Made by a program: the position numbers and the translations under genes. The notes below the pieces were generated by a model. It worked only from the letters and a program-made list of their open reading frames with translations. It was not told the origin of the DNA and made no database searches. From Cryobacterium sp. Y29 (GTDB lineage Bacteria > Actinomycetota > Actinomycetes > Actinomycetales > Microbacteriaceae), in the NCBI RefSeq assembly GCF_002929825.1, contig NZ_PJJN01000021.1:1-35226 (forward strand): a stretch of 35,226 nt of DNA, read 5' to 3'. Below are positions 1 to 8,227 of this stretch, piece by piece. The number at the start of each line of letters is the position of its first letter. Position 1 is the stretch's first letter.

Positions 1-1
1 A

Positions 2-556
2 CTCGGCCTCGGCGACATACTCGCCGTCGTGCCCATGGCCGCCCTAGTCGCGGTGATGATCATCGTGTCGTATCTGACCTTCGACTGGCACAGCATCCGC
101 TTGTCAACTCTCAAGCGGATGCCAGGGAGCGAGACCACCGTCATGGTCACCACGGTCATCATCATCGTTCTCACCCACAACCTGGCCATCGGCGTCGTCG
201 CCGGCGTGATCGTCGCGATGGTCGCCTTCGCGCGCCGAGTCGCCCACCTAGCCCGGGTGGAACGCACAGTTGAACTCGACCAACCCGTGCCGACCGCGTA
301 TTACACCGTGACCGGGGCCCTGTTCTTCGCCTCAAGCAACGACCTCATGACCCAGTTCGAATACGCCGACGACCCCGACCGCATCATTATCGATCTATCG
401 GCATCACACATCTGGGATGCCTCCACCGTCGCCACCCTCGACGCCATCACCCACAAGTATGAGCGGCACGACAAGCGCGTCGTCATCGAGGGATCGAACG
501 AGGCGAGCCACGAACTACATTCCCGCCTCGCCGGCAACCTCGGCGGCGAGCACTAA
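2..556 (+). CDS. SulP-family anion transporter, C-terminal part with STAS domain (5' end outside window)
   Basis: The reading frame is open from base 2, so this is the 3' end of a longer gene; the first in-window ATG (29) is internal. The visible protein has two hydrophobic segments (around MAALVAVMIIVSYLTF and TTVIIIVLTHNLAIGVVAGVI), the last membrane helices of a SulP permease. These are followed by a soluble STAS domain with the typical IIDLSASHIWDAST loop, where the Asp-Ala-Ser lies at the start of the conserved helix. SulP proteins move sulfate, bicarbonate or other anions through the inner membrane, and STAS regulates transport. The substrate cannot be told from this fragment. The gene converges on the nitrite reductase gene with only 12 bases between stops and no clear terminator. 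Confidence 0.85.
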   Translation, partial: LGLGDILAVVPMAALVAVMIIVSYLTFDWHSIRLSTLKRMPGSETTVMVTTVIIIVLTHNLAIGVVAGVIVAMVAFARRVAHLARVERTVELDQPVPTAYYTVTGALFFASSNDLMTQFEYADDPDRIIIDLSASHIWDASTVATLDAITHKYERHDKRVVIEGSNEASHELHSRLAGNLGGEH

Positions 557-568
557 CCTTCGAACGTG

Positions 569-3175
569 TCAGTCAGTCACCACAATCAGCCCGCGCGCGC
601 CCTTCTCCGCATCTGACATCACGTGGCTCATAAACGGATACGTACCCGCTTCGGTAAACGTGAGCTCGACGAAGCCGCCCTGGGCGGGTGCGAGCGCGAG
701 CGTTTGCGCCCCACCCGTTCCGGTGCTGCCACCGGCTCGCAGGAGGTATTCACCCTCCGAGAACACGGTGTCGAACTGACCTCCGACCACGTGAAAGGAG
801 CTCCCAATGTTCGGGCCCGCGTCGAGCACCCAGATGCGCACCTTCTCGCCGACGGTCGCAGTCAGCGGCGCGGCGACATACTGATTCGCGTAGCCGTTGA
901 ACGTGAGCAGGTCAGGCAACTGCGTCTGCACCTTGGCCGGGTCGCCTTCCTCGCCCTGCTGGCCCAGATAGAACTCGGACTGGACCAGCACATATTCCTG
1001 CGCGACGACGGTCAGTCCGGGCGGATCGATGATGACCGCACCGAACATACCGTTCGCAATGTGGACCGACATGGGCATCGTCGAGCAGTGATACATCCAG
1101 ATTCCCGAGCGCGTCGCGGTGAACCGGTAGGTGAGCTCTTCTCCGGGGTCGATGGTCTGCATCGGCTTGTCCGGTGCGAGCGAGCCGGCGTGAAAGTCGA
1201 GCGAATGGCCGATGGTTCCCGCGTTGACGAAGGTGATCTCGAAGACGTCACCGACAGTGCCGCGCAGCGTCGGCCCGGGCGCCGTGTGGTTGTAGGTCCA
1301 CAGCATCTGTGTGACACCCGGCGCCACTTCGGTCTCGGTATTGCTGACGGTCATCGTGCTCGTGTGCACGGTAGCGGATGCCACGGGCGCCAGTCGCGCA
1401 TCACGCGCGACGAAATCGCTTCCCGGCTCGGCCATGGGGTCTATGCCGCCGAGTGCCGACGCGTCGCTGTGCATTGCGTTTGCGTGCGAATCGGCACTGG
1501 CGGTCGAGTCCGCACCGATCGCGTTCACGGTCAGCAGCATTCCAAGCAGCCGGTGGCCCCCCAGGGAACACCAACCAGTGCTGTCGGCGTCGATCATCCC
1601 GACGTTGACGGTCGTCGTGGCCTGGGGCTCGACCGAGCCGGACTCCACTCCGCTGTCGAATACGAGATCGTGGAGCATGCCGTCGGCGTTGGTGAGGGTG
1701 ATCACCAGGTTGTCGCCAACCGGAACGTTGATCGTGTCGGGGCTGAAACGGGTGTCAATCATCGTGACGTCGACGGTCGTCGTGTGGCCGGTCGCGCCCG
1801 GGCCCGAGGCGAGGCTTGTGTTGGAAGGCTCGAGGGCGACGCCGACGGCGAGGGTCAGAGCCAGGGTCGCCGCCACTGCGACAAGCATGCCGGTGCGCGG
1901 CTGCGGCGCGGGACTCTCCGCGACGTCACGCACCAACGGCGGAAGCTGCGCCCCCGGAGGAGTGCGGTTCTTTCGATTGATGCGCAGCGCCCGCACCATC
2001 AGAATGATGAACGCCGCAAGGGTCGTGAGCAGAACGGCCCAGAGCAGAGCGGCGACGACGTCGGGCACCGGCAGAAGGGTGAGGCCGAGTGCGCCATTGA
2101 CGACGCTGACTCGGAACAGGCCGGCCCGATCGAGTTCGTGCGCGGTGGCCTTGGACGCCCGCGGTCCGCCGCCGAGCACGACCGGAATGAGAAAGCTCAG
2201 CGCGCCGATCATGATCTGGCCGCCGAAGCCGACCGCGAAGTACGGCACGAGTGTTTTGAGGCCGGCCGCGGCATCCGCCCAGCTGGCAGCGGTGACTACG
2301 ACGGTGCCAAAACCGAGCGCGCACACCGCAAACCAGGCAAGGGCTGCGGTGATCGACCACCCGGCGTAGTTGACGGCGGGCGAACGGCGCACGTGCCCGG
2401 CCAACTCCCCGAGCACCCGGGCAAAGCCGACCAGGTAGATAAGTACACCCGCCGCAGTGATGATTCGTGAGTCGGCGTAGGCGCCAGTGCCCAGAACCAC
2501 CAGTCCGGCCAGAAGAGTCGGCAGGGTGGGGCGTGCGGCGGCCCGGGTGGTCGAGAGCACCCGGGAGTGCAACACGGTCGGGAGCAGCAGAGCGACGGTG
2601 CCGATAACGGTCAGGCCGACCCAGCCGAGCAGGTTCAGCCCGATGTGCGTGATGTAGAGCCGGTCGTAATAGTCACTCGCCGCCGCACTGCCGGGGTGGG
2701 CCATCCAAATTCCGAGAGTGACACCGACCACGAGGCATCCGGCCGCAGCAATGTAGTACCGCACGAGCGGAGCGAACCGGGCCGGGAGTGCGCCGCGCAG
2801 CTGCCGCACGAGAATGGTGGCGTGCACGACGGCATTGAGTCCGACCAGGATTCCTCCGGTGAGCACGACATGCCACCAGGCACCGGTGATCCCGATCATC
2901 ACCAGGGCCGCGCCGACCGTGTGCACGGTCAGTCGAACACCCAGCCAGTACCGACCGCCGGGAGCCGTGTTCTTCAGCAGGCTGTCGGCGAAGTGCTGGC
3001 TCCAGACCAGGATCGCGGTCGAAAGGGCCCCCAGCAGCAGCAGATGCACCATGAGCCAAGGCCCGAACGACGATCCCCGATAAAGGACGACGCTGACAAT
3101 CCCGAGGATCAGCCAGACGGGAACGAGCATGCCGGTGATCTGGTGCCACAGCCGACGCTTGAGGCTCGGTTTCAT
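569..3175 (-). CDS. nirK: Copper nitrite reductase fused to an N-terminal polytopic membrane module and a cupredoxin
   Basis: 868 residues in three modules. Residues 1-400 are strongly hydrophobic, about 10-12 helices, with membrane histidines (44, 85, 118, 177, 203) that recall NnrS or haem-copper subunit I-like proteins. One more helix is near 430-447. Residues 465-555 are a cupredoxin with plausible type 1 ligands His502, Cys536, His541 and Met546. Residues 600-868 are a two-domain NirK: His657, Cys697, His705 and Met710 for type 1 copper; His662, His696 and His851 for type 2 copper; and catalytic Asp660 and His795. NirK reduces nitrite to nitric oxide. Typical NirK is about 340-380 residues, so this is a large fusion. 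It lies 9 bases after the DUF2249 gene and is probably cotranscribed. The ribosome binding site is weak. A general multicopper oxidase is the alternative, but the Asp/His pair favours NirK. Confidence 0.85.
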   Translation of the reverse strand: MKPSLKRRLWHQITGMLVPVWLILGIVSVVLYRGSSFGPWLMVHLLLLGALSTAILVWSQHFADSLLKNTAPGGRYWLGVRLTVHTVGAALVMIGITGAWWHVVLTGGILVGLNAVVHATILVRQLRGALPARFAPLVRYYIAAAGCLVVGVTLGIWMAHPGSAAASDYYDRLYITHIGLNLLGWVGLTVIGTVALLLPTVLHSRVLSTTRAAARPTLPTLLAGLVVLGTGAYADSRIITAAGVLIYLVGFARVLGELAGHVRRSPAVNYAGWSITAALAWFAVCALGFGTVVVTAASWADAAAGLKTLVPYFAVGFGGQIMIGALSFLIPVVLGGGPRASKATAHELDRAGLFRVSVVNGALGLTLLPVPDVVAALLWAVLLTTLAAFIILMVRALRINRKNRTPPGAQLPPLVRDVAESPAPQPRTGMLVAVAATLALTLAVGVALEPSNTSLASGPGATGHTTTVDVTMIDTRFSPDTINVPVGDNLVITLTNADGMLHDLVFDSGVESGSVEPQATTTVNVGMIDADSTGWCSLGGHRLLGMLLTVNAIGADSTASADSHANAMHSDASALGGIDPMAEPGSDFVARDARLAPVASATVHTSTMTVSNTETEVAPGVTQMLWTYNHTAPGPTLRGTVGDVFEITFVNAGTIGHSLDFHAGSLAPDKPMQTIDPGEELTYRFTATRSGIWMYHCSTMPMSVHIANGMFGAVIIDPPGLTVVAQEYVLVQSEFYLGQQGEEGDPAKVQTQLPDLLTFNGYANQYVAAPLTATVGEKVRIWVLDAGPNIGSSFHVVGGQFDTVFSEGEYLLRAGGSTGTGGAQTLALAPAQGGFVELTFTEAGTYPFMSHVMSDAEKGARGLIVVTD

Positions 3176-3184
3176 GTCGAACCG

Positions 3185-3505
3185 CTACAGAATGCGGGTC
3201 AGGCGCAGGGTCCACACATCGGGACCACTCTCGAGGTAGCTGATGCTGAAAGTGTTCGAGCGATTTCGTTCGAGCTGGGCCAAAAGCGGCAGCGGGTCGT
3301 GCGACGCCATGAGGTCGAGCGATATTCCGGGCTGAATCGCCTCCAACGCACCGAAGATCGCGGCGTGACGGATCGTGTGCGGGATGGTGCGGCTGTCAAG
3401 AACAATCGATTCGCTGTCGTCGTGACCGCAGGTACACGAGGCCGCAGCGGATTCGTGCTCGTGGGCATTCGACCCGGCAGTGATACGGATCGGTTCGGCG
3501 GTCAT
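3185..3505 (-). CDS. DUF2249 domain protein
   Basis: 106 residues. After a 30-residue Cys/His-bearing leader (CTCGHD), the protein carries the DUF2249 fold signature: a start like IVLDSRTIPHTIRH, the central LDLMASHDPLPLLAQLE and the ending SGPDVWTLRLTRI. The SHDPLPLL stretch is characteristic of the family, which resembles SirA/TusA-type small proteins and is often found beside genes for nitric oxide, denitrification or hemerythrin functions. The exact role is unknown. A strong GAGGAGA ribosome binding site precedes the ATG. It is the first gene of a two-gene unit with the nitrite reductase, so a role in its maturation, redox sensing or control is a reasonable inference. The CxCxxH-like leader could bind metal but this is untested. 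Confidence 0.85.
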   Translation of the reverse strand: MTAEPIRITAGSNAHEHESAAASCTCGHDDSESIVLDSRTIPHTIRHAAIFGALEAIQPGISLDLMASHDPLPLLAQLERNRSNTFSISYLESGPDVWTLRLTRIL

Positions 3506-3791
3506 GGTGTCTCCTCGGCTCGGTGCGCCTACGGCACTCTCTTATTTTAGAGCATGTTTTTCCGTTTAATACACCGACCCTCGTGTGAGCGAGTGAATCG
3601 CACTTTCACAGCATCGGTCGTCGACGCGTGTTCGGTGACGCATCGCATTCGCATCACCGACAGTCATGTCGCCAGCGTGTGCTGGTTCGAGGTACCGCGC
3701 GGTCGCGGCGCCGGTGCGCCGGGCGAAGTGGTTCCGGTGCTGGGAGAATTCGGCTTCCGCGGGTAACGTTGCACGCACTAGGAGGTCTGTG

Positions 3792-4094
3792 ATGAAAGCC
3801 ATACTGAACGACACCGTTATCGCCGAGGCACCCGAGCAGGATCTGATCCGCATCGAGGGAAATTGGTACTTTCCGCCCGCGAGCGTGAAGAGCGAACTGT
3901 TCGTCGAGAGCGACACCCCGTATACCTGCCCGTGGAAGGGCGAATGCCAGTACTTCAGCGTGAAAGACGGTGACACCGTGCTGCAGGATCGTGCCTTCAG
4001 CTACCCGCACCCGTACCCGACGGCGTTCGAACGCGTCGGCAAGGACTTCAGCGGCTACATGGCGTTCTCGAAAGACGTGCAGGTCACCGAATAA
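3792..4094 (+). CDS. DUF427 domain protein
   Basis: 100 residues. The start is fixed by an AGGAGG ribosome binding site six bases upstream of the ATG at 3792; a longer open frame back to 3666 has no such signal. The protein is a single DUF427 domain: an early MKAILNDTVIAEA segment, an IRIEGNWYFPP strand, the diagnostic TPYTCPWKGECQYFSV motif with two cysteines, and an aromatic SYPHPYPTAFERVGKDFSGYMAF ending. DUF427 proteins are small beta-fold proteins of unknown activity and are very common in actinobacteria. It is transcribed away from the DUF2249-nirK unit, so the 286 bases between 3506 and 3791 hold divergent promoters. Function is not known. Confidence 0.88.
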   Translation: MKAILNDTVIAEAPEQDLIRIEGNWYFPPASVKSELFVESDTPYTCPWKGECQYFSVKDGDTVLQDRAFSYPHPYPTAFERVGKDFSGYMAFSKDVQVTE

Positions 4095-4238
4095 GCGGTA
4101 GCTGAATTCCGCCCCGAGCGGCATCCGCGCATCGAGGCGTGAGAAGTACCCGTCGCAGCGGCGGTTACGCTGCACTTTTCACGGCTCGATTATCTGCGGC
4201 AGGAACGCGCACCAGGCGATCCCCACCTTCACGACCGT

Positions 4239-6758
4239 TCAGACGATCGTCGTTGGAACACGCTCGGGCGCGGCAACCGGGTGCGCCCGTTCGAGCGAGG
4301 CACCCTCCACATCAACGTTGGGCAGAATGCGATCGAGCCATTTCGGCAACCACCACGCCGCGTCCCCCAGCAAGTGCATCACGGCCGGGATGATCAGCAG
4401 CCGCACCACGAACGCGTCCAGCAGTACGCCGCCAGCGAGCCCGAAACCGATCGACTGGATCATGACCGAGTTCGAGAAGATGAAGCCGGAGAAGACCGAG
4501 GCCATGATGAGCGCGGCGGCGATGACCACCGTGCGCCCGGCGTGCACCCCGCGCTGCACGGCGAGGCGCGCCGATGCACCATGCACGTACGATTCGCGCA
4601 TCCCACTGACCAGAAACAGCTGGTAGTCCATCGCCAGCCCGAACAGAACGCCGACAACGAGAATAGGCAGAAAGCTCAGGATCGGCCCGGGATCATGGAT
4701 GCCGAACACCGCACCGAGCCAGCCCCACTGGAAGACCGCCGTGATCGCCCCAAAGGAGGCGAACAGCGACAAGACAAAACCCAATGTCGCCGTTACGGGC
4801 ACCAGGATCGATCGGAACACGAAGATCAGAATAATCAGGGAGAGCCCCACGACAACGAGAAGGTACAGCGGGAGCGCGGCGGCGAGTTTCTCACTCACAT
4901 CGATGTTTCCGGACGCGTTGCCGGCGACACCGAGGGAAGCGACCCCGACGAGGTCGATTCCTCGGAGGTCACGTACGAGCTGCTCGGTCGATTCACTGTT
5001 CGGCCCCTCCGCGGGAATGACCTGGAAAGCGAGAAGCAGGTCATCATCGGATGCTCCGATCGGTGCGACGGCGACGACGTCGTTCTCGGCACGGAGCGCT
5101 GTTCCAATGCGTACCTGTTCAGCGAGCAGGTCCTCATCCGTGACGGCTGTCTCAAGATCGGCGACGACGAGCAGCGGCCCGTTCACGCCCGGCCCGAATT
5201 TGTCGTCGGCGAGTGTGTAAGCGTTGTAGGCGCTCGAGCCCAGTGGTTCGGACGAACCGGCGGGGAGTCCGAGGCGCATCGAGAGCGCGGGGATGGCCAC
5301 GACAAGAAGAACGACGATGCCTACGACCACCGTGACGACGGCGCGTACAGTGTTCATCGGCTTGACCGGCACCCGGGCATGGTTGCTGGCGTGGCCGACC
5401 CGCGCGCGGGCCTTCTTTGTGAGGATCTTCGTGCCGACCAGGCCCAGAACTGCCGGTGTGAGCGTGATCGCTATGAGAATGGCGACGAAGACGCAGACGG
5501 CACCGACCGTGCCCATGAGCCCGAGAAAGGGGATGCCGGTGAGGTTGAGGGCGAGCAGAGCGATGAGCACGGTGGCGCCCGCGAACACGACCGCGTTGCC
5601 GGAGGTGCCGTTGGCCAGCCCGATCGATTCCTGCAGGGGCAGCCCGTTGCGCAGTTGCGTTCGATGCCGGTTGAGAATGAAGAGTGAGTAGTCGATACCG
5701 ACCGCGAGCCCGAGCATCACTCCCAGAACCGGAGTGACGGAGAGCATTTCGACGGCCCCGGACAGTGCGAGTGAAGCGAGCACGCCAACGCCCACTCCGA
5801 TCAACGCGTTCAATAATGGCAGCCCCGCACCGATCAGGGTGCCCAGCATGACCCACAACACGATGGCCGCGAAGATCACGCCGCCGATCTCTCCGGGACC
5901 GAGGATCTCGGGGAGGCTCGCAGCAATGTCGTTGGAGACCTCAGCCCTGACGCCGGCAATGCCGGCATCGTTCATCTCCGCGACGACCGCCGTCTTCGAC
6001 TCGGGCGAAACCTGGTTGAGCGACGTGTCGAACTGGATACTCGCGACGGCGGTTGTCTCGTCGGTCGAAACCTGACGGATGCCCGCGGCCAGGTCGAGCA
6101 GGTCGGCTCCCTGTTCGAGCGTGGTACTCGACGCCTCGAGCTCGGTACGGCTTGCCGTGAGTGCCGTCTGTTGCTCGGCAATCGCGGTGCGGCCCGCATC
6201 GATCTGCGCCTGCTGGGCATCGAGCATCCGCCCAGCAGCAGCGAGTTGACCCGCGGCCTCGGCCTGCGCGCGGCTGGCATCGAGCTGGCTCTGTCCAGCC
6301 TCGGCCTCGGCCGTTGCCGCATCGATCTGCGCCTGCCCCGCATCGATCTGCGCCGTTCCAGCGGCGATCTTCTGCCGTCCGTCGACGACCTGCTGCGCCT
6401 GGTCATCGATCTGGGCTTGGGTGTCGAAGGGATTCGTCACCGATTTCACGCTGTCGAGACCGGTCGTGCGTGTCAGCAGGGCGCCGATGGCGGTTTTCTG
6501 CGCGCCGGTAAAGACGGAGTTGTCGGTCGTGGTGAACAGGACCGTTCCTCGCCCGCCGCTGGCCGCCGGGAACTTCGCCGCCAGTTCGTCGCTGACCTTC
6601 TGAGTGGCGGTACCGGGGATACTGACGGACGACGTGAGTGTTCCGCCGAAGGCAGAGAACGCACCGACGGCGAGGCCGAGAACGACCACCCACGCAACAA
6701 TGACCAGCCACGCTCGGCGGGCGGAGAACCGACCCAGTCGGTAGAGAAGCGATGCCAT
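4239..6758 (-). CDS. MMPL/RND-family exporter with a heptad-rich extracytoplasmic loop
   Basis: 839 residues, the usual size of an actinobacterial MMPL exporter. It starts with a cytoplasmic amphipathic tail and helix 1 (AWLVIVAWVVVLGLAVGAF). A large extracytoplasmic loop follows in which residues about 113-220 are an Ala/Gln/Ile/Asp-rich heptad stretch (repeats of AQIDAGQ type) predicted to form a long coiled coil. Then come helices 2-6 with a GIDYSLFILNRHR motif, a second porter loop, and helices 7-12 with GLAMDYQLFLVSGMRE. The two acidic GxDY motifs are the proton-relay positions of MMPL proteins. Such proteins export lipids, siderophores or drugs. The substrate is unknown. The gene follows tetR by 107 bases on the same strand and is probably controlled by it. 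Confidence 0.88.
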   Translation of the reverse strand: MASLLYRLGRFSARRAWLVIVAWVVVLGLAVGAFSAFGGTLTSSVSIPGTATQKVSDELAAKFPAASGGRGTVLFTTTDNSVFTGAQKTAIGALLTRTTGLDSVKSVTNPFDTQAQIDDQAQQVVDGRQKIAAGTAQIDAGQAQIDAATAEAEAGQSQLDASRAQAEAAGQLAAAGRMLDAQQAQIDAGRTAIAEQQTALTASRTELEASSTTLEQGADLLDLAAGIRQVSTDETTAVASIQFDTSLNQVSPESKTAVVAEMNDAGIAGVRAEVSNDIAASLPEILGPGEIGGVIFAAIVLWVMLGTLIGAGLPLLNALIGVGVGVLASLALSGAVEMLSVTPVLGVMLGLAVGIDYSLFILNRHRTQLRNGLPLQESIGLANGTSGNAVVFAGATVLIALLALNLTGIPFLGLMGTVGAVCVFVAILIAITLTPAVLGLVGTKILTKKARARVGHASNHARVPVKPMNTVRAVVTVVVGIVVLLVVAIPALSMRLGLPAGSSEPLGSSAYNAYTLADDKFGPGVNGPLLVVADLETAVTDEDLLAEQVRIGTALRAENDVVAVAPIGASDDDLLLAFQVIPAEGPNSESTEQLVRDLRGIDLVGVASLGVAGNASGNIDVSEKLAAALPLYLLVVVGLSLIILIFVFRSILVPVTATLGFVLSLFASFGAITAVFQWGWLGAVFGIHDPGPILSFLPILVVGVLFGLAMDYQLFLVSGMRESYVHGASARLAVQRGVHAGRTVVIAAALIMASVFSGFIFSNSVMIQSIGFGLAGGVLLDAFVVRLLIIPAVMHLLGDAAWWLPKWLDRILPNVDVEGASLERAHPVAAPERVPTTIV

Positions 6759-6865
6759 ATTCTCAATTTCTGTGTATGAGCAAGGTGTGGTCGCATGACC
6801 GAAGTGGCGTCGTGCATCCCGTCATCGGGAGTCGAGGTGGTGGATCACCAGCGGAATGCGTTTGG

Positions 6866-7510
6866 TCAGTTGGACGGGGCGTATCCGGTACGGATCGTGA
6901 CGATGAGGCGGTCGAGCAGTTCGTACCAGACAGTGCGGGAAGATGCGTCGAGCGTGCCACCCGTTCGTGCCAACCAGTGCGCCGATACGATGGCGATGCC
7001 GTTCATCACCGAACTGACAAGGATGGAAACCTCGAATTCGTCTATCGCGCTCGTGCGACCGGCGATCTCCGCTGAGAGCTGTTCGGTCGTGCGGGTGAAG
7101 ACGTCACCGATGCTGTGCCGGGAGCGACCGTTCTCGCCCTCGACCGTGAGCACTCCGGCGAGGTAAGCGACCACGGGCGGCAGGTCGATGGCGCGCAGTG
7201 CCGTCGTGATCTCGTCGAACAGGCCGTCGCGACGACCGTCTCCCAATGGGGTGGCTGCCGTTGCCGCCCGAAATTCGTCGACGGTGGCGCTGAGCACCTG
7301 CGTGCAGGTGGTCATGATCACATCGTCGAGCGATGAGAAGTGGTTGAAAACCGTGCGCCGGGAGACGTCGGCGCGCTCTGCGAGTTCGTCGACGCTGAAT
7401 TGTGGTTTGCCCCGCTCGCGAATGAGCGAGTCGGCGGCATCCAAAATGGCCTGGCGGTACCGCGCCTTGAGATCGGCGCGGCGATCGGCTACGACGTCAA
7501 GCGAGATCAT
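6866..7510 (-). CDS. TetR-family transcriptional regulator
   Basis: 214 residues. The N-terminal DNA-binding domain spans roughly residues 12-60: AILDAADSLIRERG, then the helix-turn-helix FSVDELAERADVSRRTVFNHF, a near-consensus TetR recognition helix. The remainder is a variable helical ligand-binding and dimer domain. The ATG at 7510 lies only six bases after a good -10 hexamer, so the transcript may be leaderless. Two palindromes overlap this promoter (7515-7529 and 7534-7544), pointing to autorepression. The gene is followed by the MMPL exporter on the same strand, the standard arrangement for an exporter with its own ligand-sensing repressor. The inducer cannot be deduced. Confidence 0.9.
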   Translation of the reverse strand: MISLDVVADRRADLKARYRQAILDAADSLIRERGKPQFSVDELAERADVSRRTVFNHFSSLDDVIMTTCTQVLSATVDEFRAATAATPLGDGRRDGLFDEITTALRAIDLPPVVAYLAGVLTVEGENGRSRHSIGDVFTRTTEQLSAEIAGRTSAIDEFEVSILVSSVMNGIAIVSAHWLARTGGTLDASSRTVWYELLDRLIVTIRTGYAPSN

Positions 7511-7514
7511 GTGC

Positions 7515-7529
7515 TTACACTAAGTGCAA
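7515..7529. promoter_or_regulatory. Candidate TetR operator over the tetR promoter
   Basis: On the minus strand the sequence is TTGCACTTAGTGTAA, a 15-base inverted repeat with one mismatched pair and a central T. It covers the -10 hexamer TAGTGT (7522-7517) of the tetR-mmpL unit. Size, symmetry and placement are those of a TetR-type operator. Binding is inferred. Confidence 0.55.
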
Positions 7530-7546
7530 CGACGCACAGAGTGCAA
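7517..7546 (-). promoter_or_regulatory. Promoter of tetR-mmpL, likely leaderless
   Basis: TTGCAC (-35), an 18-base spacer and TAGTGT (-10) end six bases before the tetR ATG, placing the expected transcription start at or next to the A of the start codon. No ribosome binding site lies in between. Leaderless mRNAs are common in actinobacteria. Confidence 0.5.
7534..7544. promoter_or_regulatory. Second palindrome in tetR promoter (GCAC-TCT-GTGC)
   Basis: A perfect GCAC/GTGC inverted repeat with a 3-base spacer, overlapping the -35 hexamer TTGCAC (7546-7541, minus strand). The half-site TTGCACT is repeated 17 bases away in the first operator, so the two sites probably bind the same TetR protein as tandem dimers. 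Confidence 0.4.
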
Positions 7547-7573
7547 GACGAACTCGGGCGAGTTATTTCTTGC

Positions 7574-8227
7574 TCAGTGCCCGCGGGTGATCCACTCTTC
7601 GAGGTGGCCCGCCTCGTCGCCGATCAGGGTGGACTGACCGTGCCCGGTGCGCACCACGGTGGCAGCCGGCAGTGTGAGCAGCGTGGTGGTGATCGAGTCG
7701 ATGATCGTCGGGAAATCGCTGAACGAGCGGCCGGTTGCGCCCGGCCCACCGTGGAAGAGCGTGTCGCCGCTGAACACCGTGCCGAGCGCCGGCGCGAAGA
7801 AGCAGACCGCTCCGGGTGAGTGTCCCGGCGTGTGCAGCACTTCGAGCTCGATGCCGGCGACGGCGATGCGCTGGCCGTTTTTCAGCGCGTTCGGTCGCGT
7901 GGTCGCCGTGGCCGACGCAGCAGCATCTGCGGGAAAGACCATCTCCCACAGCATCGTGTCGGCCGGGTGCAGCCAGACCGGGGCGCCCGTTGCGGCGCTC
8001 ACACTGACGGCTGCACCGATGTGGTCGTTGTGCCCGTGGGTGCACAGAATGGCCAGCAGCTTACGGTCGCCTACTGCCTTCAGGATCGCGTCGGCGTCGT
8101 GGGCAGCATCAATGACGACGCATTCGGTGTCGTCGCCAACGATCCAGACGTTGTTGTCGAGGTCCCACGTGCCGCCATCGAGGCTGAAGGTACCGACGGT
8201 GACGAGGTGGTCGACGCGTGCGGTCAT
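7574..8227 (-). CDS. Metallo-beta-lactamase-fold hydrolase, partner of MscR
   Basis: 217 residues with the full metal-binding set of the glyoxalase II/MBL family: THGHNDH at 63-69 (His64, His66, Asp68, His69), His136 in HTPGHSPG, Asp155 in VFSGDTLF and His196 in RTGHG. It begins inside the stop codon of mscR (TGATG, one-base overlap), so the two are translationally coupled. In actinobacteria this pair is recurrent. MscR oxidises S-hydroxymethylmycothiol to a formyl thioester, and the MBL protein is thought to hydrolyse S-formylmycothiol to formate and mycothiol. The family and active site are seen directly; the precise substrate is inferred from the coupling. It could also act on other mycothiol thioesters. 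Confidence 0.88.
   Translation of the reverse strand: MTARVDHLVTVGTFSLDGGTWDLDNNVWIVGDDTECVVIDAAHDADAILKAVGDRKLLAILCTHGHNDHIGAAVSVSAATGAPVWLHPADTMLWEMVFPADAAASATATTRPNALKNGQRIAVAGIELEVLHTPGHSPGAVCFFAPALGTVFSGDTLFHGGPGATGRSFSDFPTIIDSITTTLLTLPAATVVRTGHGQSTLIGDEAGHLEEWITRGH

Noticed and set aside
623..2470. 615-codon open frame on the plus strand opposite nirK
   Set aside because: Arg/Gly/His-rich shadow typical of antisense frames in high-GC coding DNA; the minus frame has complete NirK motifs.
3506..3791. NsrR- or FNR-type operator before DUF2249-nirK
   Set aside because: AT-rich patches such as GTGTATTAAAC and CTAAAATAAG are present, but no symmetric site fitting either consensus was found.
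4281..5687. 468-codon plus-strand frame opposite the MMPL exporter
   Set aside because: Composition (Arg/Asp/His-rich) and lack of domains mark it as a shadow of the minus-strand gene.
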